Shown here in pieces: positions 1 to 11,803 of a DNA stretch of 64,000 nt. The notes beneath the pieces are model-generated. The model had not been told where the DNA came from. It made no database searches and was given only the letters and a program-made list of their open reading frames with translations. Origin of the DNA: Ilyonectria destructans (Eukaryota > Ascomycota > Sordariomycetes > Hypocreales > Nectriaceae); contig JAHEWK010000001.1 of the NCBI GenBank assembly GCA_020740775.1, positions 2,790,001-2,854,000 on the forward strand, read 5' to 3'. Positions within the stretch are counted from its first letter, which is position 1, and each line of letters starts with the position of its first letter. Position numbers and translations under genes: made by a program.

Positions 1-472
1 ACGTCCCCAACTGGCACCGTACGTTATCCCCAATCCGGCATGTCTCTGAAACCTCCTACTCACAAATCAATTACAGGTGATCTCGTCCGAGTTTGCGAGA
101 ACATCCCTATTGTTCTCTGCGGTAACAAGGTCGATGTGAAGGAGCGCAAGGTCAAGGCCAAGACCATCACTTTCCACCGCAAGAAGAACCTCCAGTACTA
201 CGATATCTCTGCCAAGTCCAACTACAACTTCGAGAAGCCTTTCCTCTGGCTCGCCCGCAAGCTTGTCGGCAACCCTCAGCTGGTACGTTCTTCCGTCTCC
301 CGCAGAAATCATATCAATTTGCTAACTCGTAACGTAGGAGTTCGTTGCTGCCCCTGCCCTTGCTCCCCCCACCGCTACCGTCGACACCGCTCTTCTCAAG
401 CAGTACGAGGAGGAGATGAACGAGGCCGCCAACAAGCCCCTTCCTGGTGAGCTTTCCGACGATGACCTGTAA
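1..472 (+). CDS. gsp1: GTP-binding nuclear protein Ran/Gsp1, C-terminal part (5' end outside window)
   Basis: Ran-family small GTPase that drives nuclear import and export and spindle assembly. Only the C-terminal half is in the window. The pieces are 1-18 (ends ...VPNWH plus one base), intron 19-76, exon 77-282, intron 283-337, exon 338-472. The translated exons carry the G4 guanine-specificity motif GNKVD, the G5 motif [12 protein letters not shown], and the acidic tail ending SDDDL that is diagnostic of Ran; no prenylation cysteine is present, as expected for Ran. Both introns have GT-AG ends, and the second has a GCTAAC branch site. The first coding exons lie upstream of base 1. Identification is from near-identity to known Ran sequence over this stretch. 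Confidence 0.97.
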
Positions 473-3099
473 ATGGCTCGACCGGTCTCGGGATACTTTG
501 TTGAGGAGGATACTCCGTGTTCCACGGAATGGGACATGAGAAGTATTTGAGGATGGCACATAGGCAGCCGGAATGACCATTTATGAGATACAGGACGAAA
601 GTGCCAGGGTTACAGTAGCGTGATTATGGACGGCACAAAAGACGGCCGTCGTCCCTCACTTGAGGTAGAAGGGGTAGTGCCACTGCACAGATCGGTGGCC
701 TCTTTAGTTAGCTAGACATCCTTCAAAACAAAACCATGGCCAAGTTTGCGTGGCTTGGTTATGAAGTTTTCCTTCATATTCGCACACCCTTTTCATTTCG
801 TACAATTGCTTCAACTGATAATAGGTCGGGGCGAGGTGAGCAGTGCACATAGCAACGTAGGGACTCTGTTACTGCGTGATCCATGAAATAGCAGGTGTCG
901 CAACTTCGTGGTCTATGATCCGCCATGATGTGAGCTTTGGGCTTCTCGATGTTTGTTATGTTTGGAGTTGGCAGCTTATCGACCCAATTCAGTACACACT
1001 TATGGGCGGAGTGGGAGTCTTAGACCAAACAACCGTGCATGCCATGGTGTGATGTTTTGTGTAATTAGAGTATGACACAGATTCATTTGACTCTCCAGCC
1101 AACCACTAACAATCGGTAGCACCGGCATGACATCGTTGACTGAGTTGGCCAAAGAATGAGATTTGATTGCTTAGCGTTCTTGCCGGTGCCGCCACCCCAG
1201 TCCATTTCGACGCAGCTACCCTGTACGTGTCTTACTTAACGCCTGGATAATGATGCATTTTCTCAAATACGATATAAACGACACGTCCAGAGCATGATGC
1301 TATATACGACACTGTATGTGGTTGGGAACTAGGCACACATCGTAGATGCCCATCTGTCGTAGGTGGCATAGTAAAAGTCGCCTACGCTGCCCGGACACCA
1401 ACATTCATTCCAACATCACAGCTTCTCGATTCGCCCCCATGGAGTGAGCCCAGGTCGAGTCTGAGCAAGGGCTGACACACTTTTGAACCACAGCCACTGT
1501 TTTGCTTGTATCGTGTGACTTGATTTCCAGCTCCGGGTATCCCTGTTGAGAAGACTCCGACATTATTTCACGTTTGTTTTCTTCATCAAGCATCATCCAA
1601 GATGACGATGTTGCCATGCATGGACGACAGCCTCAGCCCAGTGGGTGATCCAGTGGCCCATGTGCCCCCGCTTCGTCATTCAGCCGCGGATTTAATTCCC
1701 ATGTACTCTGTATCGCGATCCTGGAACGCGACTTGTTAAAGATAGATGGCAAGGACCACGACAGCAGGGATTATTCGAGGATCGATTTAATGAGATTAGA
1801 CTTGGCGTCGTGATTTAGTTAAATGGGATGGATGGCGCGCAGAAGACCCCTGGCGCTGGCGCATGCAGCCACTTTATGAAGCAGGGGTCGCGAACATGGC
1901 CATGAGATGGCCGGGGGATCATCAAGACCGTTCACTCAGCGTGGGGCAGAGGGGGAATGGAAGAGTCGAAGCATGGCGATGGAAGGAAATGAGTGGACTG
2001 TGTGTGTGTTGTTGTTATTGTTTTCCCCCCTCACATCAACAACGGGCCAACAATACCGAGCATTAACGAGATGCGAGAATGGCCCGCCACTGCGGCCCAT
2101 CATTGGAGCAGTCTCAGCTCAACGGAGTTGGCGGGAAGGACCGGGGGCTGGGAAGGGCATGAGTCCATTTTGAATGGAAGAGAAAAGTAATTGACCACAC
2201 AGACCGCACACGCGTGAGGGAGCGCGTCGGTTGTTCGGTTGCGGGGGAGATGCATCTGTCAGAGCCAAAAAACATGGGTCGAGCCAAATCTCGTATTGGG
2301 GACCAAAATAAACGGAGCGCCAGCCAAAATATTGAAACCGCGACGTAACTTGAACTGCCGCACCGCACTGCGCTGCACCGCACCACAGGGGACATCATGG
2401 CTGGGATGCAATGGGCTTTGGGCCTCAACAAAATGGCCAGTCATATTGCTAGAACAGAAGGCGGGAAGGCGGTCAGGACAAGCGAAGAGACGGGACAAGA
2501 GAATAGAGTCATAGTCGGGAGGTTGGGCGGTACTTTGCACGCACGTATGGAGTCGTTATTCGTCCATCCACATGCAGTTTTGTATGTGTTTTGTCGAGTG
2601 GAGAGGCGGCGACATATACAAAGACAGGGGGGCACGTGCAACGCGTGTTGACATGGTTTCCCGATTGGGACACGGCCATCACAAGGGCGCGACACCATTG
2701 GCTAGAAACTGGGCAAAAAACGCGGAGCAGAGGGCCGGGCGGGCCAAGAGGGGGGAAAAGGGAAAAAGGGAAGGGACGATGGGGCCTGGGCCGCTTCGTT
2801 TTAGCACTTGCCCATTTGGCATTCCTCCTCTCCGCGGTTCCACGTCCACGCCCACGCCCACGTTACGTTCACGTACCTCGCACGCCCAACGCCCCGTCGC
2901 CAGTTGCACTACGACTTCACACGACAACCTCTTTTTCTGCTCTTCTTCCTCCTCTCCTCCTCTCATCTTCTCGACTCATTCCCTCTCTTGCTTACTCCCG
3001 CTCCTCCTCCAGCCGCCCTCCTCCTCCCAGACCGCCCCTCAGTAATGCCTCTCGTCGTCTCATAAGGCCATCTCCATCTCCCGCCTCTCTCCCCGCGCC
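473..3099. other. Intergenic region, Ran gene to homeobox gene
   Basis: About 2.6 kb with only short, overlapping, low-quality reading frames and no recognisable protein motif. The last 150 bases before the homeobox start codon are strongly C/T-rich on the plus strand (about 2930-3010), typical of filamentous-fungal transcription start regions and 5' leaders. A long leader and upstream control region for the regulator gene is the simplest reading. Confidence 0.6.
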
Positions 3100-5110
3100 A
3101 TGGCCAACACCTCTCCCGCCGCCGCCTTCGCCGTCTCGCCGGACCAGCACGCGGCCGCCTCATCCAGCCGCCATGACGAATCCTTCACGTCACAGATCCT
3201 CCCCCCGCTCGCCGATGCCGCCGCCAGCCCTCGGCCGGGCTCCGAGACCGAGAAGCACCCCAAGGGCAAGCGGAAGCGGACTGCGTATGTTGATACTGTC
3301 ACCTTATGGGCACGATACTGCTCGGGAAGCCTCAGATGAGCTAATACTGGGTCAATTGGGTGATGTAGGGCCAAGGATAAGATGATCCTCGAGGAAGCAT
3401 ACAGCAACAACGCCAAACCCGATAAGCAGGCGCGTCTCGAGATCGTCCAGCGCGTCTCATTAAATGAGAAAGAAGTCCAGGTACGCCAGAATCCCCGCTT
3501 AATATATGAACGCATAAGTTTTCATATCTACCCATGTTTGCGTCCATCTCGGCTCCATTTAACCACAACGCGTCTCATCCAATGCCTTGGAAACATATAT
3601 CGACTAACACGTTCTTCCAGATCTGGTTCCAGAACCGACGACAAAACGATCGACGAAAATCGCGTCCTCTATCAGCACAAGAGATTGCTGCTCTCAGATA
3701 TGGAGGCATGCACGTCATTTCGTCGGACCCAATCACAAACATTACTCCCTGCAAACCCGAAAAGACCTTCCCGGCGTCCGACCCCGCTAGTTCTCGACCT
3801 ACGAATTCCATCAATGCATCTCCCCGACCTCTTCACCAGACTCCTTCAATTTCCCGATCTCACTCCGATATCATTGCCAGCACGCCCCTCCCCGCTAGCC
3901 ACGAAGGCATCCCACGCTCCTATCCCGACATAACTCCTAAGCACGACGATTTCTCCCCATCCCAGGAGTCTCAAGATGGCTCCCACTCTCTATCTAGCTC
4001 CATGTCTAGCTCTGTTGGATACCTCGCAAATCGGTGGAATCTTGGCAGCTCTTTCTCCACACCGGCCACTCTGGGACGTGGCGGTGACGATTCCTTCCGG
4101 TATGTCATGTTCTCTTGAATTATTGGAATTCATACTAACTTTTATCCAGATTCGAACCGTTCCCTCCATCTTCGTGCTCCTCTGAACCATCCCAGCCCTC
4201 ATCCCAGTCTAAAGTCCGCCTGTCACTGTCCCTGGAAGGAAAGGCGGAACTCGTCTCCAACCAAGTCTCTCCCACTCGTAACCTTCCCCCACGACCGTCC
4301 TCCACTACTCCAAGTCTGCCCCACGTGCGGCAACGAAGCCTCCAACGGAGCCATAGTGCACTTCCAAGCATCACTCTCCCTCCCATCTCGACCCTCACAA
4401 ACTCTTTGCCGCCACGACTGATGCGAGGCCGTTCTCGTGATGTGCATGCCTGGGAATCTTGTGCAGATGCGGAGAACCGCGACGAGCTCACAGCTCAGGC
4501 AGAACACGAATCAAACGGTTCAGCTATCGCCGCCATCAGTCTCCTCAGGTCGTCCAGCGGAGTGCTCCAGCCAAGCGGCGCCAAGCGCAACGCGCCCATT
4601 TCGAAGCCCCAACGACCTCACCAGGCAAAGAAGGCAAGGCTCAACCGCAGCGGGTCTAGCATTTCCCGGCTGGAGACGGAGGAGGAAGAAACCGAGAAGC
4701 CTGAAAAGGAATACGGAAAGGTTAAGGTGTCGATGCTGGTTTCGCCTTCGGGGGATTCGGATAAGGAGAACTGGAGCCCGGATGAGGACGGAAACCAGGC
4801 AGAGTCCCACCGCCGAAGACCGCTACCACCCGCGCCTCCCAAAGTTCAGAACCCCCGACGACTCGGCCGAGTGCTTCAGGAGCAAAAAAGCTCCAACCTA
4901 CTCGGAAATAGGTCCAACACTGCCCCAGCTCGCCACCGCAACGTGGTTAAGGAAGGACTCGAGATTTTCGAGGATGTGTTGAAGTGCCCGCCGGTGTCTC
5001 GTGAGGATGATGTTGAGAGATTTATGCGAGGCGAAGTAAGCCCCAGCAAGAAGCCGGACATGGATTGTGTGGCTGGATTGCTGTCCCTCAGCCAGGGTGC
5101 CTGGCGATGA
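3100..5110 (+). CDS. Homeobox (homeodomain) transcription factor, YOX1/YHP1-like
   Basis: Predicted nuclear DNA-binding regulator of 578 aa. Four exons: 3100-3284, 3369-3480, 3621-4099 and 4150-5110. The homeodomain spans about residues 57-115, from a basic KRKRTA start through helix 1/2 residues DKMILEEAY and KPDKQARLEIV to recognition helix IWFQNRRQNDRRK, which is split exactly at IWFQ by intron 2. The rest is Ser/Pro-rich and probably disordered. A KEN tripeptide in an acidic SDKENWSPDED context lies at residues 464-466, and a conserved-looking C-terminus ends LLSLSQGAWR. Yeast Yox1/Yhp1 are cell-cycle repressors; functional equivalence here is inference. ATG 3100 is the first in frame and is followed by an Ala-rich leader. 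The homeodomain call is firm, the subfamily less so. Confidence 0.93.
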
Positions 5111-5924
5111 ATGCCGGAATCATGACCAACCACGTGGTGCAGGCGGAGTGACGCCGGACTCACCCGATGGAATGAATTTTGCGAGGGAAAGCCTCCGATG
5201 ACGAGTTTCATTTTGGAGGTTTTTGTGTATACCCATATTTGGGGGAAAATGTGTTTTTTGTTGCATTTCAACGACGTGTTATTTTTACCGTTTTTAAGGT
5301 CATGGTTATGGTATGGTGTTTTGTTGTTTGGGTTGATTGGGGATGGGCGGCAACATGGACATGTTGGATTCAATGTAGATATATCTGTCCGACCGAGATT
5401 GTTTAAGCTGGAGCAGCTAGACTCGGCTTCTGGCCTGGAAATGAAAGATTGTTACGAGCCAAGAAGTGTTCTCTTATGAATTGGCTTGTTTTAGTTACCA
5501 TTTATGTATCAAGATGATGGTGCGGTCGGTCACATGTGCATGAATTATCGGGAATCGTGGCTCATAAACAGCAGAGGGAATGCTCCAGCAACCCCATCTG
5601 TGTCTTGTATTGAGGATATGAGGATGCAGGCGGTCTTGTCCACCATGCTTGGCCCCATGGTCTATCTATGAGAAAACGCGGTACGCGGCGTTTCTATATT
5701 GTATAAGTCTGATAACAACCAGGGTAGTACCTTATCTTAGTATCGAGGAATCTAGAGCCTCAGATACGTCCATTCCCGTCCGTCAAAACCTCTTAGTTGA
5801 CCAGACAAAGGAAAACCATCAACACCTAAAACTCCGTACGCAGGACGTCAAAAACGAGAGAAACAGCGCTTCAAGATTAAGAGAGACGCCAACCAACAGC
5901 CAATAAACCTGTCCCTTTTCCACC
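5111..5924. other. Convergent intergenic region, homeobox gene and NAD kinase
   Basis: 814 bases between the 3' ends of two converging genes. Relatively T-rich 3' flank after 5200, consistent with untranslated and polyadenylation sequence. No gene or repeat recognised. Confidence 0.6.
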
Positions 5925-8333
5925 TTACAAACCCAAAAGACTCATCTGGCGGCGGATGGGGCTGGCGCTGACGCTGCCCTCCTCACTGCCGTAGAAGGCA
6001 CTATCGGTGTCAATGTCCCAGCCCAGGTCGTCCTGGTTGTCGTCGGCGCAACCCTCAATATCAGCGTCAAAGGGCTTCTGGGCCGCGGCACGGACGTTCC
6101 AGCGGAGGGTCCGGCTGACGCTGTCGAACCACTCCGTGTCGGTGCGAGTGACGGTGGGGAAGGGGTACTGCGAGGCCGTGATGGTGACGTGATCGCCCTG
6201 GCGGAGCTCGAGGCGGCCCTTGCCGTCAAAGGCGCAGTATGCAGTTGCGCGCGAGTTGCGGGGGATGGAGACGCGCAGCGCCATGGTGTCGGAGAGGACC
6301 ATGGGCCGGAAGGACAGCGTGTGCGGGCATATGGGCGTCAGGAGGATGGCCGGGATATCCGGGTGGACGAGGGCGCCGCCGGCGGAGAGGGAGTAGGCCG
6401 TGGAGCCGGTCGGGGTGGAGAAGATGCAGCCGTCGGCCTGGACGACGGTGAGGAGCTCGTCGTCGCCGTAGAGCTCGAGGTTGGAGACGTAGGGCGACGG
6501 GCCGCGGTCGATGACGAGCTCGTTGAGCACCTCGAACTGCTCGCCCTCCTCCAGGCGGGTATCACCCGGGAGCCCGCCGCGGTAGACGGTGCAGGTGAAG
6601 CGCATGCGCAGATTGATCTTCATGCCGTCGTCGCCCATGACGCGGTTGAGGTGCTCCTTGTACTTTTCAAACTCGAAGGTGGTCATGAAGCCCAGGCTGC
6701 CCAGGCTAAAGGACAGCACCGGAGGCACGATACGCTGGAAGAGCCACGAGGTGAAGAGGACGGTGCCGTCGCCGCCGAGCGTCAGGACGAGGTCAAACTT
6801 CTCAGGCTGGCTCCAACACAGGTCCGGGGTCCAGTACTTGAGCATGTGCTGGAAGCGCGGGTTCTCGGCCAGGATGGCCGGGGCGTCGAAGCGGCGGGAG
6901 CCTCGCAGCTTGGCATCGACGTAGACGTTGACGCCCAGGTCGGAGCCGTAGCGGGGGGTGCGCAGGAGCCACGAGGCGAGCTCGCGGGTGAGGTAGACGA
7001 GCTGGTTGTCGCGGGCCTTGGTGACGATCATGATGTTGCGCACGGCACGCTTGACGGGGCGGCGCTGCAGCTGCTTGGAGACCTCGCGCACACCGGTGGC
7101 GGTGGCGACGAGGCGCGAGTGCGACATGGAGACATCGTTTTTGATCTCCTCGAGCACCTTGTTGATGTCGACGGCGTCGGCGAAGCGCTCGTGGTAGAAG
7201 CAGGGCGACTGAAGCGCCGCGGGGAGGAGGGTTGTGGCGGCAGTGGGCGTAGCAGCACTGGCGGCGTCGGCAGCGGGGAACTGGCGGCCGCGGGCGCTGG
7301 AGGGCGCTGGAAATCCAGCGGCCCCAGCGATGGTTGAGTGGATGGCCGTAGTGGGCGTAGGCGTGGGACTGGTGGCCGTGGGGGTCAGGCGGGACTTGGC
7401 AATGTCGTTCAGAGCGTCGGTCAGGGTCTGCGATGAGGGGCTTCTGATCTGGCTATCAGTTGCCGCATTCACTCCAGTCGACGGCGCGGCAGTTGACGAG
7501 ACATCCGCCTGGGGTCGAGCCTCGGACAGGGCCTCGTCCCCGCCCTGAGCGGATTTCATGCCGGAGAGGATGGAGAAGGATCGCGACTGAGAGCGAGTCC
7601 GGGAGTGGCTGTGAAGGCCCCGCGGCGGAGGAACCAGCGAGAGGGCGTCGGGCTTGTGTTGGCGTGCAACCGAGGCTAGGGCCTTGATGACAGTCTGCCT
7701 CGGAATTGAGTCGCGGGAGGGGGAGTTGCGTTGGTGGCCTTGACGGAAGTTGGAGAAAGAAGAAGCCGAGTATGACGACAAGGGGAGGGTTGCAGAGAAC
7801 AGAGATGAAGGAGGGGAGTAGTCTGAAGAAGAGGAGGAGGAGTAGTCTGAAGAAGCCAGAGTCTCAAGCGGAGGTGCAGGAATAGACGGGGATAATGGCG
7901 AGGAGGAGGAGGCTCCACCAAACGAATCTCCAGCCGTAGCGGAAGCAATCGCAGTAGCTGCAACAGGAGGGCCCGGAACCGGGTCAATAGCTTCCTCTGA
8001 CGGCAATACACCCGCTGCCGCCGCCACTGAGAACGCTGCCGACGATTCTGAGGGAATCGATGAGTTGCCGTTGGAGCTGGGGCTGGGGCAGGGCGTGGAG
8101 GTTGTGTTATCAATTGTTGGCGATGATGTTATCGGCGAGAGTTTTGTAGTAGAAGTGTCTATCTGGCCGTGTCTCTCGCCCTCAATCTCGCATGCTCCGT
8201 CAGCAGCGACAGGTGCGCTCTTAATAATAGATCCGTCTCGCCCGGGGCTGCCAAGAGCCGGGTGGAGTGCCGTCGGCGACGAGGCGTAAAGTACTCCTGT
8301 CATATTTCCCGCGATGGAGGGCATGGATGACAT
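5925..8333 (-). CDS. NAD+ kinase (ATP-NAD kinase), long N-terminal extension
   Basis: Phosphorylates NAD+ (or NADH) to NADP(H) with ATP, the cell's only route to NADP. A single uninterrupted 802-codon frame. The catalytic domain fills about residues 420-760: the nucleotide-binding GGDGTVL motif sits near residue 520, followed by SLGSLGFMTTF, NELVIDRG, and the second signature STPTGSTAYSLSAGG near residue 643. The first 400 residues or so are low-complexity Ser, Ala, Pro and Thr with poly-Ser runs, much longer than bacterial NAD kinases and longer than yeast Utr1 (530 aa); presumably a regulatory disordered tail. The C-terminus ends RRQMSLLGL. No mitochondrial presequence is obvious at the chosen start, so a cytosolic Utr1-type enzyme is inferred. 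Confidence 0.95.
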   Translation of the reverse strand: MSSMPSIAGNMTGVLYASSPTALHPALGSPGRDGSIIKSAPVAADGACEIEGERHGQIDTSTTKLSPITSSPTIDNTTSTPCPSPSSNGNSSIPSESSAAFSVAAAAGVLPSEEAIDPVPGPPVAATAIASATAGDSFGGASSSSPLSPSIPAPPLETLASSDYSSSSSSDYSPPSSLFSATLPLSSYSASSFSNFRQGHQRNSPSRDSIPRQTVIKALASVARQHKPDALSLVPPPRGLHSHSRTRSQSRSFSILSGMKSAQGGDEALSEARPQADVSSTAAPSTGVNAATDSQIRSPSSQTLTDALNDIAKSRLTPTATSPTPTPTTAIHSTIAGAAGFPAPSSARGRQFPAADAASAATPTAATTLLPAALQSPCFYHERFADAVDINKVLEEIKNDVSMSHSRLVATATGVREVSKQLQRRPVKRAVRNIMIVTKARDNQLVYLTRELASWLLRTPRYGSDLGVNVYVDAKLRGSRRFDAPAILAENPRFQHMLKYWTPDLCWSQPEKFDLVLTLGGDGTVLFTSWLFQRIVPPVLSFSLGSLGFMTTFEFEKYKEHLNRVMGDDGMKINLRMRFTCTVYRGGLPGDTRLEEGEQFEVLNELVIDRGPSPYVSNLELYGDDELLTVVQADGCIFSTPTGSTAYSLSAGGALVHPDIPAILLTPICPHTLSFRPMVLSDTMALRVSIPRNSRATAYCAFDGKGRLELRQGDHVTITASQYPFPTVTRTDTEWFDSVSRTLRWNVRAAAQKPFDADIEGCADDNQDDLGWDIDTDSAFYGSEEGSVSASPIRRQMSLLGL

Positions 8334-11300
8334 GGATAGCCTGGATTTGTATGCACCTCGGGGGGGTTTCTTTTTTGGTTGGGAAGAATGTAGAGGGTCC
8401 GGAAAATTGGGGGGTGGATACTTGTTCTCTCAGTCCGCAGACACAGAGGTGCAAAGTACCTTGACACAAGGACAAGGACAAGGACGGAGACAGAGAGACA
8501 CAACAGGCTGGCTGGTTGTGTCGTGTGCCCCTAGTTTTGCGCCTTGGCCCCGTTCCGCAAAGTCCGTTCCGAGTCGCTAATTGCGGAGTCCGGCGGAGAA
8601 GCGAACCCGAATCAACCGTTTGCCACACAACAGCAGGAAGCGGAAAAGTCCAATCCCACTCTCACAGAAGTGGAGGTTGTTGGGCTAGGCGGCGAGTTAG
8701 CTTGCGGTGGGTTTGCTGGTTTGCTGGTTTGCTGCCTCTTGCTGACGGCTTGCAGCTATCTCTCCCTCTTTGTATTAACGTGGAAGCGGCTTTCTCCTCT
8801 GTTTCTCGTGCTTCCTCGGAGCCTAAGGAGATGTGAATTAGGAGGGCGTGATAGTGACGACAGCAGTAGCAGTGACTGTGAGAGTGACAGTGACAGTGGC
8901 ACCGGATGAATCAATCACCTGGCTTTGTTGCGAATCAATCACTCGTTAGTTGCTCTTAGAACACTCCCTTTAGCCACCGGGGCTGGTTCCAATTGGACTA
9001 TCTCTTCACCGTCACTTTGTTGCGCTGAAAGCTCCGGCGTTAACGTCTCCCGTGGCAGACGCACGAGTAAGTGACTGGGGGGAAGGGGGGAAGAGGGGGA
9101 TACGACGTAGAATCTCGTCAATCCTCAGTCTGCCTCTTGATGCACCAATTGCCCAGATTTGCTTGCCAGGGTTGGTGCGTTGGTGTGAGAGCCCGAGCCG
9201 AGTGGGAGGGATTGGCGGCGATTGGTGGCCGTTTGTGATGAGAGCGATGCAGCCGCAGCGTCACAGTGCACGTGGGTGACTGCACCAGCAAATAACGACT
9301 GCTGAACCTGGGGACGGATGTAACAGGCCCGAAGATGGAAGCGAGGACCAGAGGGGTCGAGATTCAAGAGGATGGAACCAGGGATAGGTGCCAATCCAGA
9401 GGATGCAAGATGCAGGGTGGACGGATGCAACGCAACGCTACGCAACCCAGCCCGCAGGTATGCAAGATGAAAAGACGCAAATCCTCCTTCCAACGACCAG
9501 CGCAGAAAAGAACAAGAGAGTGAAGAAGCGAACAGGTGATGGGGAAATATTAACGAGTAACAAAGAAGATATAAGCGACAGAAATTCAATCCCGCCACGT
9601 GGGAAAAAGAAAATAAATAAAAAAGGGTTGGGTCGAAAAGAAGACGAGAAAGACAAGTCGGAGACGGGGCAAAAGGCCGCAGGCTTGGGCGACACGAGAG
9701 CCGAAAGAAGAAAAGAAGCGGGCGTGCAGGTGTGTGGGTGGTTGCAGAGAAGACTCCCAGAGCTCTCTGAACTTTTGCTGCTGGCTTGGTGATATGATGT
9801 GACGTCTCGACTTGTCTTTTGTGTCTCGTTTTGTCCCCCCGCGGAGAGAGTGGCGGAAAACCCGGAATGGGGAATTGGACGCAACGAAAGAATGTATGAG
9901 GTGTACCTGCAACTACCTTCTCCTGCTCTCTCACCGATGGGAGGAACGGCTTTATACTAGCTGCGAGCTGCGAGCAGACCTGTAACTAGGAGGCTGTATC
10001 CAAACATCGTCCCCCTTTCCCTGGCCTTGCCTTGTCATGTTGCTGCTCTCCCTTCCTGCTCCTGTCGATCTAGTGTTAGAGACAAGTCTCCCTTCCCCGT
10101 CTTACAGCATGGATTGAATCTGCTAAGCTACCACCTAAGCCTAGTACGCGCCGCGGCGCCCGCCAACGCAGCTTCTGGGCCGCTGCCGCTGGGGTTGCAG
10201 CGTCGAGTTCTGGGGGGGGAACCCATCCGTTCGGCTCCACGGTTTTGCAACGGCTTTTTGACGTCGCAGGGGCGCCAATCTGGTTTAGCGTCCTTGGTGC
10301 CCTGGCCGTGTCAGGGATTGCTTCAGAAACTGATTACGCGCTTTATGCACCAAGGAAAAAGCCATTGCTGTGAAAACGGTGGCAGCTGCATCTCTGCCTG
10401 CATATGCTTGGGTGAACTTGTATCCACATGGCGGATCTTACACGGGGGGCGTTGCGCAACCCAAATCTGAGATATCGTGAGAAGGCACCCACGGCCATGG
10501 TGCCCCCCTATCATGTCCATCGTTGTCCCTTTGCCCCCGAGCCTGGACGATTCTGTGGCCCCGGCATCCTCCGATTTTACGTCCGCCATCTTGTCCGGGG
10601 CCCAGATACAGATCGGTGCCATATACCGGAGGCAATTTAGACAGGGCTGGCCGTCGTGGGTATCTGGTTATTACGGTGGGCCAGAACGGAAACCTGTGTG
10701 AAATACGGTACCAGACAGATTGCGTACACGAGCGTCTTGCCTCTCACCTGAAGCAATCGGGCATGCTTCCCCGTCTTCGTGTGAAAAGCGGCATGGTCTA
10801 GATCAGAGATCTAACGCCGAGCGATGGGTAAGCTTGGGGTTTGGGCAGCTGTGTCGTGTCGGCTAGCTGTGACGTCGCATATCCTTCATCCTGGGGGGCC
10901 AAGGTCCCACGAGCATTGTCGGTCGCGCCGCACGGGTGCGTGATAGGCTGGCAGCAAGGCTGCGTCAGAGTCGCATCAACGGGGTGGGTGATTCCGAAGT
11001 CGAAACGCCGTGATACCATGGCTTTTCGTCTCAACTCACCCCTGTCCCCCAATGATCGGGCTCTTGGCACAATAACACACCGCGTCGTGGCGTAGGGATG
11101 TTGCACGAGGGACGGAGACAGCTGCCGCACCTTCCTGGGTCAGGCTTGGGACGTTTCTGCGCGGATGGGGCTGGGTGATCGTGTATTGTCTGGCGGCTAT
11201 CTCATACATCGATTGTTGACTTTATTCTCCAAGCTTATCAACGCCGTTGAGCCAGCTGGAAATCATCTTCATGTCATCTACTCGAGCTTGGCATGTGTAT

Positions 11301-11803
11301 TCGAGCACTCAAGTGTCGATATTAGATAGGGCAATGCATTGTTGATACCATGTCGCCTGAATTGCCTGAATTTTCCCTCTCCTTTTCGCCACCTGTTGAA
11401 CCGCAAAGACGCCATGTTGTTTGATGACAACCCCCCAAATTTCGAGGTTCAGATGAAACACCGCGTCGATTTCATGCCCCAGCTAAGGTCGTCCTAGCCT
11501 CTAGCATTTAGTCATGCCGCTAGCTGCTCCTCTGATTGGACGTATTGTTATGGCCATGAACGTTCCCCTGGGAGGCATATCCGATTGCTGTTTGATCGTC
11601 TGATGCGTGACGAGCACACCCTCTCCTTTACCATCCGCCCTGTTATGATGCTGCCTATGTTGTAGATAGGACGCGATGCATGAGTTGTCACAATATTTGC
11701 GGTCCAGATAACAGGACAAGACCAATACGCGCCTTGGCCGGCGGCATCAGTCTTATGACTCTGGCGCAGAACTCGTTCAGTGGCTGCAACCCTAGAGAGC
11801 CTT
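8334..11803. other. Gene-poor intergenic region between NAD kinase and RRP46
   Basis: About 3.5 kb. Frames of up to 269 codons occur on the minus strand (9125-9934), but they are Phe/Leu/Ser/Pro-rich translations of C/T-rich DNA without domain-like features, so I do not call them. The part next to 8334 is probably promoter and leader of NAD kinase. A short inverted repeat (TAGATC, 3-nt gap, GATCTA) lies at 10799-10813. Confidence 0.55.

Noticed and set aside
2591..3385. 264-codon frame on the plus strand overlapping the homeobox gene start
   Set aside because: Out of frame with the homeodomain; Pro/Arg/Ser-rich reading of the pyrimidine-rich leader.
6189..7337. 382-codon open frame on the plus strand
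   Set aside because: Antisense to the NAD kinase catalytic domain; Gly/Ala/Glu/Arg-rich shadow of a GC-rich coding region.
9125..9934. 269-codon frame on the minus strand
   Set aside because: Translation of C/T-rich DNA, Phe/Leu/Ser/Pro-heavy, no recognisable domain; overlaps other equally long frames.
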